Shown: one piece after another, positions 7,464-10,922 of the stretch
Layout: every line of letters starts with the position of its first letter
Numbering within the stretch: position 1 is the first letter of the stretch
Assembly: GCA_963643035.1 (NCBI GenBank)
Contig: CAVIKO010000065.1
Span: 1-10,922 of the forward strand
Length of the DNA stretch: 10,922 nt
Direction: 5' to 3'
Origin: UMGS1696 sp963643035
Lineage (GTDB): Bacteria > Bacillota > Clostridia > Oscillospirales > CAG-272
Notes under the pieces: generated by a model
Database searches by the model: none
The model's input: the letters and a program-made list of their open reading frames with translations, nothing else
Told to the model about the DNA's origin: nothing
Translations under genes and position numbers: made by a program

Positions 7464-8102
7464 TTATTCCGTTGTTTTGTCGTCCGTTTCCGGATTCTGC
7501 AGGGGTTCCACGACGACATTGCCGGTCTCATCGGTCGCCACGATGCGCACGGTTTCTCCAGTCTTCAGCCGTCTTTGAGCTCTAGTCATGGCACAAACCT
7601 CAACGAAGCGTTCCTGAATCGTGATGTTGATCTTACCTACACCCCGCATTGCCGCAGGAATCGGGATATACACGCTGCCCACCTTGCCGATAGCGTATCC
7701 GAGATCGATGTTGCCGTTCGACTGCAGCCGCATGGACAGCTTCATGAGATACGCAATAGCGACCAGCGCCATAAAACCGAACGCGCAGGCTAAAAAGATC
7801 GTGACGACCAAGTTGATTCCCGCCTCGTGCATGACCAATCCACTCCAGCCTCCGATCGCAGCCATTGCCATGATCCCGCGCAGCGAAAAGAGCATCAGTC
7901 CATCTCCGCCACCATCACCCGGTGTATCAATCATGCCATTGTCGTTCAGATCAATTCCGTCGTCCATATCGTTGTCTCCAATGCCGAACAAAAGGAGCAG
8001 CGTCTGCACGACAAGAACCAATGTAGCAGGGATCGCGATGAGTGCCATGATCTGCCCAACCGTATCCATACCATTCCACCATGTAATCATATTGTTCTCC
8101 AT
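7464..8102 (-). CDS. NfeD-like membrane protein (YuaF type), flotillin partner
   Basis: This 212-residue protein has a first membrane segment at about 15-41, then an acidic loop (42-67), then the family-typical LMLFSLRGIMAMAAIGGW (69-86) leading into two further hydrophobic segments (about 74-92 and 96-120). A soluble C-terminal domain (about 130-200, VGSVYIPIPAAMRGVGKI and TGETVRIVATDETGNVVVEP) has the short-strand pattern of the NfeD OB fold. NfeD proteins accompany flotillins and help their membrane assembly. The acidic loop carries D-L-N-D-N-G-M-I-D (51-59), very like an EF-hand or thrombospondin calcium loop. Start choice: ATG 8102 has a weak AGGATGG about 10 bases away, while the in-frame ATG at 8090 (Met5) has GGAG six bases ahead, so translation may begin there. 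It lies 47 bases after the DUF1836 gene and 29 before the flotillin gene. Confidence 0.85.
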   Translation of the reverse strand: MENNMITWWNGMDTVGQIMALIAIPATLVLVVQTLLLLFGIGDNDMDDGIDLNDNGMIDTPGDGGGDGLMLFSLRGIMAMAAIGGWSGLVMHEAGINLVVTIFLACAFGFMALVAIAYLMKLSMRLQSNGNIDLGYAIGKVGSVYIPIPAAMRGVGKINITIQERFVEVCAMTRAQRRLKTGETVRIVATDETGNVVVEPLQNPETDDKTTE

Positions 8103-8149
8103 TCTGCCGCCATCCTGCGACCTTTTCTATACCGGTTGTCGCCTGCCGT

Positions 8150-8749
8150 TCATGGACGCTTTCTGCGGAGTGCCTTTCCGCAGCAGATCTCCACCAGCGC
8201 GTCCGTATGCTGCTTGACAAGCGAACCATAATATGCGGACACGATGATGTTCAGCCCCGTTTCCAATCTGGCGCGCGCGCCGGTGAATCGCTCCGTATAA
8301 TCCGCCGTCACCACCCGAATCGCATCCTCCATGGCATTGAGTCCGGCGGAACTTTCATCCGCGAGGATGGCGATCACCCGGCACACATAGTCATATAGCT
8401 CGGCTTCCGTTACGATGTCATCCTCTGTCGTATCCACTTCCCCGTTTATATACCGCAGCACGCCGGAAATCTGCGACAGTTGCAATGTATCGCGCATGAT
8501 ATTGATCAGCAGGATCCGTGCGAGATGCTCCTTCGAATACAATTTATGCATGGGAGAAGCGACCCATCCGCGTTTAAGCCAGTTTTGCAGTGTAGTACCG
8601 TCGATTCCGGTGATCTCCCGAATCTGGGTGAGCATAATGCCGTTTGTTATGAAAAACACTTTATTGAGAAATTCCATCCCATCGGCACCGTCCATCTTGG
8701 ATCGCTCTAAAATCGTCCCCGGTATCGTGCGGCTTTCGATGATTTGCAT
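8150..8749 (-). CDS. DUF1836 family HTH protein, probable regulator heading the flotillin operon
   Basis: This 199-residue protein is recognised as DUF1836 by FFITNGIMLTQIREITGIDG (33-52) followed by TTLQNWLKRGW and a YSKEHLARILLINIMRDTLQL segment (71-91). Together these form a MerR-like winged helix-turn-helix. The rest (YINGEVDTTEDD, ELYDYVCRVIAIL, then a helical C-terminus with Ala/Leu-rich stretches and a basic tail LRRKRP) is helical. The family is widespread in Clostridia and functionally little known; a DNA-binding role is inferred from the fold. The frame could be extended to a TTG at 8770, but that codon overlaps the Shine-Dalgarno AAGGGAGG (+ strand 8758-8765), which sits eight bases from ATG 8749, so 8749 is the start. 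As first gene of the operon it may control its own promoter. Confidence 0.88.
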   Translation of the reverse strand: MQIIESRTIPGTILERSKMDGADGMEFLNKVFFITNGIMLTQIREITGIDGTTLQNWLKRGWVASPMHKLYSKEHLARILLINIMRDTLQLSQISGVLRYINGEVDTTEDDIVTEAELYDYVCRVIAILADESSAGLNAMEDAIRVVTADYTERFTGARARLETGLNIIVSAYYGSLVKQHTDALVEICCGKALRRKRP

Positions 8750-8800
8750 CGCAATATCCTCCCTTGCCAAAACGTCCGATTCTCCGCACGTTTACTTTGG

Positions 8801-8827
8801 AAAAACGTTGCTCTACAGCGTTTTTTT
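8801..8827 (-). promoter_or_regulatory. Terminator-like hairpin in the DUF1836 operon leader (possible attenuator)
   Basis: AAAAACG (8801-8807) pairs with CGTTTTT (8819-8825) around TTGCTCTACAG, which can itself form a three-base-pair GCT/AGC stem. On the - strand the hairpin ends in a T-run (TTTTT then CC); on the + strand it ends in seven T. It lies within the leader, 52 bases ahead of the start codon. The same decamer AAAAACGCTG (- strand) also occurs at the very 5' end of the transcript (about 8879-8888), so the two copies could compete for the same complement. Confidence 0.45.
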
Positions 8828-8896
8828 ACATCACAAGTTATTCACCCGATGTTCCTTTGACATGAAAGCAGGATCCTTCAGCGTTTTTCCGACACC

Positions 8897-8925
8897 ATTA
8901 TACCACACGTTCATATGACTGTCAA
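8897..8925 (-). promoter_or_regulatory. Consensus sigma-A promoter of the DUF1836-NfeD-flotillin operon
   Basis: Read on the - strand, TTGACA (8920-8925), a 17-base spacer, and TATAAT (8897-8902) match the consensus exactly, with TG one base before the -10. The expected start is near 8890, giving a leader of about 140 nt. Such a strong promoter implies either high expression or tight repression or attenuation downstream. Confidence 0.9.
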
Positions 8926-8988
8926 TAGATTTCCGTAGATTTTTTGACGCAGCATGACAAAATTGTGCAAAACCATCCTGTGCGACGC

Positions 8989-9017
8989 AAAAAAGCCGCC
9001 GGAGCGGATCCGACAGC
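8989..9017 (-). terminator. Intrinsic terminator of the Gfo/Idh/MocA oxidoreductase gene
   Basis: On the - strand GCTGTCGGA (9009-9017) pairs with TCCGGCGGC (8995-9003), nine pairs with two G-T wobbles and a five-base loop, followed by six T. It begins 15 bases after the stop codon. Confidence 0.88.
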
Positions 9018-9032
9018 TTTGTAAATATGTAT

Positions 9033-10034
9033 TTATGCGAGGAAAATGGTCTTGCCGGTTTCGATGGACTCGTTGCAGGCAAGGCAGAGACGCAGGCTCT
9101 TGACCGCGTTGTCGTAGTCGGCGAGGATCTTGGAGGTGTCACCGGTGCGAACAGCATTAAGGAAGATCTTATCCATGATACCGGTCTGCTCCTCGCCTCT
9201 TTCAAAGTACTGTTCGCCATTTTTGTCGCGGATCTTCAGCCAGGAACGGAGTGCGTATTCGAGGGTGGCATCCTTGCAGTAGATGTTCATACCGCTCTGC
9301 ATACCACCGCCTTCGCGCACATAGCAGCCCGTGAAGATGTTGGCAACCACACCACTCTGGAACTTGATCACAGCAGAGGAATAATCGTGTACGTTATAGC
9401 CCGGTACGCCGTACTCGTCGCCGTCTACGATACCGCGCGCACCTGCGCAGTTGACATACAGCGGTTCGCCAAAGAGGAAACGTGCCTGGTCAAACAGATG
9501 GATGTTCTGCTCCACGACCTGACCGCCGGAGGTTTCCATTCTTCTCCACCACGACACGCCCGGAATGCCGCCGAACCATGCAGCGGATACCAGACCGACT
9601 TCCTTGTCCTTGATGTAATCCTTCATGATCTGGGTCAGGTTTTGGTATCTGTCCTGGAAACCAGTAGCGGTGATCAGTCCCTTTTGGTGGATCTTCTTCT
9701 GGATGTCCTCTGCCATCGCCATATCCAGCGCGATCGGCTTTTCAACTAAGAACGGAATGCCCTTTTCAATCACGGCGTATTCGATGTCACCATGCTGATG
9801 TGGCGGAACCGCGATGAAGATCACTTCCGGGGTCACGTTCGCGAGCATTTCGCGGTGGCAGGTGAAGATCTTTCCGGTCGGATCGGTTTTGGTTCTTTCC
9901 GCATACGCATATGCCTTTTCCTCTACGACGTCGCAGAAACCTACAAATTCCACATCGCCCATATCCATGCACTTTTGCAGATGGACGCTGTTTCTTCCGC
10001 CGCAGCCGATAAATGCAGCCTTAATCTTTGCCAT
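9033..10034 (-). CDS. Gfo/Idh/MocA family NAD(P)-dependent oxidoreductase
   Basis: This 333-residue protein has an N-terminal Rossmann fold with AAFIGCGGRNS (6-16, the G-x-G-G nucleotide loop). The family signature VEKPIALDMAMAEDI (97-111) contains the catalytic lysine of E-K-P (Lys99). The C-terminal alpha/beta dimerisation domain holds GGQVVEQNIHLFDQARFLFG (170-189), where His179 and Asp182 match the family's substrate-binding and catalytic residues. Members oxidise or reduce hydroxyls of sugars, inositols or aminosugars. The frame extends upstream to 10109, but AAGGAGG (+ strand 10040-10046) five bases before ATG 10034 and the direct start of the Rossmann strand fix the start there. It is a single-gene unit with its own terminator. 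It fits a sugar-catabolism role together with the esterase and glycosidase-like genes, but the substrate is not predictable. Confidence 0.93.
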   Translation of the reverse strand: MAKIKAAFIGCGGRNSVHLQKCMDMGDVEFVGFCDVVEEKAYAYAERTKTDPTGKIFTCHREMLANVTPEVIFIAVPPHQHGDIEYAVIEKGIPFLVEKPIALDMAMAEDIQKKIHQKGLITATGFQDRYQNLTQIMKDYIKDKEVGLVSAAWFGGIPGVSWWRRMETSGGQVVEQNIHLFDQARFLFGEPLYVNCAGARGIVDGDEYGVPGYNVHDYSSAVIKFQSGVVANIFTGCYVREGGGMQSGMNIYCKDATLEYALRSWLKIRDKNGEQYFERGEEQTGIMDKIFLNAVRTGDTSKILADYDNAVKSLRLCLACNESIETGKTIFLA

Positions 10035-10056
10035 ACTTTCCTCCTTGTACAGTGGG

Positions 10057-10089
10057 GGTATCCCTCTGCTTTTCGGTATCATTCGGTAT
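10057..10089. promoter_or_regulatory. Repeated GGTAT motifs upstream of the oxidoreductase gene
   Basis: GGTAT occurs at 10057, 10075 and 10085. The last two belong to the direct repeat TTCGGTAT (10072-10079 and 10082-10089) with a 10-base period, one helical turn. This could be a direct-repeat operator. No convincing -35/-10 pair is visible here; the promoter may lie partly in the N gap. Confidence 0.3.
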
Positions 10090-10132
10090 TCTCGAAGGCT
10101 GATTTTCATCAGTCATTCGGTTGCACCTATTA

Positions 10133-10156
10133 NNNNNNNNNNNNNNNNNNNNNNNN
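10133..10156. other. Assembly gap or masked stretch (24 N)
   Basis: Twenty-four undetermined bases lie upstream of the oxidoreductase gene. True length and content are unknown, so order and distance across it are uncertain. Bases 10157-10240 to its right are T-rich, and I see no feature in them. Confidence 0.95.
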
Positions 10157-10240
10157 CGTTTTTCCCATATTTTCCGGTGAGATGCTCCATTTTTCTATAC
10201 ACTTTTTATTCCGACGACTTTTTGTTCTCATTCATTCAGA

Positions 10241-10716
10241 AGAATTATACGTGCAGAGTACTTTTCGACACGCGCCATATTCATGCCATTGTACGGGAAT
10301 CGCTTCCTTTTGATCTCGCTACACATTAAAAAGAAAGCCTGTTCAACGCACTGATAGACCTCTATGTGGAACACATTTATCAGATTTACGACACGGTTTT
10401 GGCGGATTTTGAAATGCTTTCTGCAGAGGAACAAACCAACCATATGACGGTGTCCTCCGAAGATGGGGCAAATCGGATCGTTGATTATGTTTATGACAAT
10501 ACGATAACTTCCGACTGCTCTGAAAATGCGGCGCCAGTGGGAAATACGCAGATTTTATCCACAATATGGTTGACCGCGATATGTATTCTGCCATACGCTA
10601 TATGGAAACCATGTAGAAAGCTGGTATTGTGGTTCCTGTCGTTGAAAAAAGCACTTCTGCACATGATCAGCACAGGTTTTTTCGGCTATAACACCGATGA
10701 CAGTATTCATGTCTAA
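10241..10716 (+). pseudogene. Decayed TetR/AcrR-family regulator, several frame changes
   Basis: No single frame encodes a protein, yet adjoining frames together read as a TetR-type regulator. Frame 2 gives RIIRAEYFSTR (from 10241) and later LISLHIKKK (ending near the A-run at 10328-10332), like the helix-turn-helix region. Frame 3 gives GIAS (from 10296). Frame 1 then gives KESLFNALIDLYVEHIYQ (from 10330), the strongly TetR-like helix after the HTH. Frame 3 gives FIHNMVDRDMYSAIRYMETM (10554-10613) followed by an in-frame stop and KAGIVVPVVEK. Frame 1 resumes with LLHMISTGFFGY. At least four shifts and one stop are required, and the HTH seems short by a few residues. Either the gene is dead or this contig end holds sequence errors. 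It may once have regulated the oxidoreductase gene transcribed the other way. Confidence 0.6.
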
Positions 10717-10768
10717 AAGGTTTAAGCAGTGTCTGCTTGCCAAGGAAATAGAAAGAATGTGCTTTCAG

Positions 10769-10787
10769 TTAGTGCTTGTGGCACTAA
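10769..10787. repeat. Small perfect inverted repeat TTAGTGC-TTGTG-GCACTAA
   Basis: Seven-base perfect arms flank a five-base loop. No T-run follows on either strand, so termination is doubtful. The stop codon of the possible partial frame at 10784 lies inside it. It could be an operator or a simple stem. Confidence 0.4.
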
Positions 10788-10922
10788 AAAGCATATATTC
10801 CGATACAATTACATAAAGCATTTGTAAGCACGGAAACTGTTCTCGGTTCGTCCCCTGTTTGTGCAATATGGACGAGCGCATTTGCCGCCTTGACGGTGAT
10901 CAGCTTCACCCCCCCAAAAAAA
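10784..10922 (-). CDS. Possible partial reading frame running off the right edge
   Basis: On the - strand the frame is open from the edge to a TAG at 10784-10786 (about 45 codons). The stretch VKLITVKAANALVHIAQTGD has protein-like composition. The outermost 14 bases are a C-run plus A-run that look like an end artefact. I do not recognise the product. It is listed only because the opposite strand shows nothing better, and it may be chance. Confidence 0.25.
   Translation of the reverse strand, partial: FFGGVKLITVKAANALVHIAQTGDEPRTVSVLTNALCNCIGIYAF

Noticed and set aside
8750..8770. TTG-initiated extension of the DUF1836 gene
   Set aside because: The extension contains the AAGGGAGG ribosome binding site of the ATG at 8749, so it is not translated.
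8870..8877. AGGATCCT palindrome downstream of the operon promoter
   Set aside because: It is only 8 bases and common by chance, with no second copy at a meaningful distance.
10035..10109. Longer start for the oxidoreductase
   Set aside because: The strong AAGGAGG at 10040-10046 lies inside the extension, and the Rossmann fold begins directly after ATG 10034.
1..10922. CRISPR array, tRNA/rRNA, insertion sequence or prophage
   Set aside because: I found no regularly spaced repeats, no cloverleaf or CCA-ended sequence, no transposase or phage structural gene, and no terminal inverted repeats with target duplication. The tail-like insert is a domain feature, not a phage.
10909..10922. Seven-C plus seven-A run at the right end
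   Set aside because: It looks like an assembly or read-end artefact rather than a biological element.

Overview
The window looks like a metagenome-derived contig from a Gram-positive anaerobe of the Clostridia, probably a gut Oscillospiraceae-like lineage. The reasons are strong Shine-Dalgarno sites (AAGGAGG/GGAGGT type), sigma-A promoters close to consensus, roughly half G+C, a DUF1836 regulator (a Firmicutes family), and a FloT/YuaG-like flotillin next to a YuaF-like NfeD protein. A 24-base N gap and a homopolymer-rich right end suggest a scaffold whose last 0.8 kb is of lower quality or decayed.

Left part (1-4152, + strand): a three-gene run cut by the window edge. It holds the C-terminal part of a glycerophosphodiester phosphodiesterase, a sialate-O-acetylesterase-like SGNH esterase, and a 720-residue protein that I read as a (beta/alpha)8-barrel glycoside hydrolase of no family I can name. 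This looks like a glycan or phosphodiester scavenging operon. It faces an ADP-ribosylglycohydrolase-fold gene (4334-5779, - strand). A long, rod-shaped inverted-repeat element (4196-4298) between the two can act as a terminator in both directions.

Middle (5911-8925, - strand): a self-contained envelope operon with an almost perfect promoter (TTGACA-17-TATAAT), a leader of about 140 nt containing a terminator-like hairpin, a DUF1836 helix-turn-helix regulator, an NfeD-like membrane protein with an aspartate-rich EF-hand-like loop, and a flotillin-type SPFH protein, closed by an intrinsic terminator. The ADP-ribosylglycohydrolase gene follows with its own promoter and an operator-like palindrome.

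Right part (8989-10922): a Gfo/Idh/MocA sugar-type oxidoreductase on the - strand with its own terminator, the N gap, then a + strand remnant of a TetR-family regulator readable only by changing frame several times. The last about 140 bases hold a possible partial - strand reading frame running off the edge. I see no rRNA, tRNA, CRISPR array, transposase or phage gene. The best candidates for something undescribed are the unassigned glycosidase-like protein with its phage-tail-like insert, the rod element, and the DUF1836-NfeD-flotillin operon with its leader.
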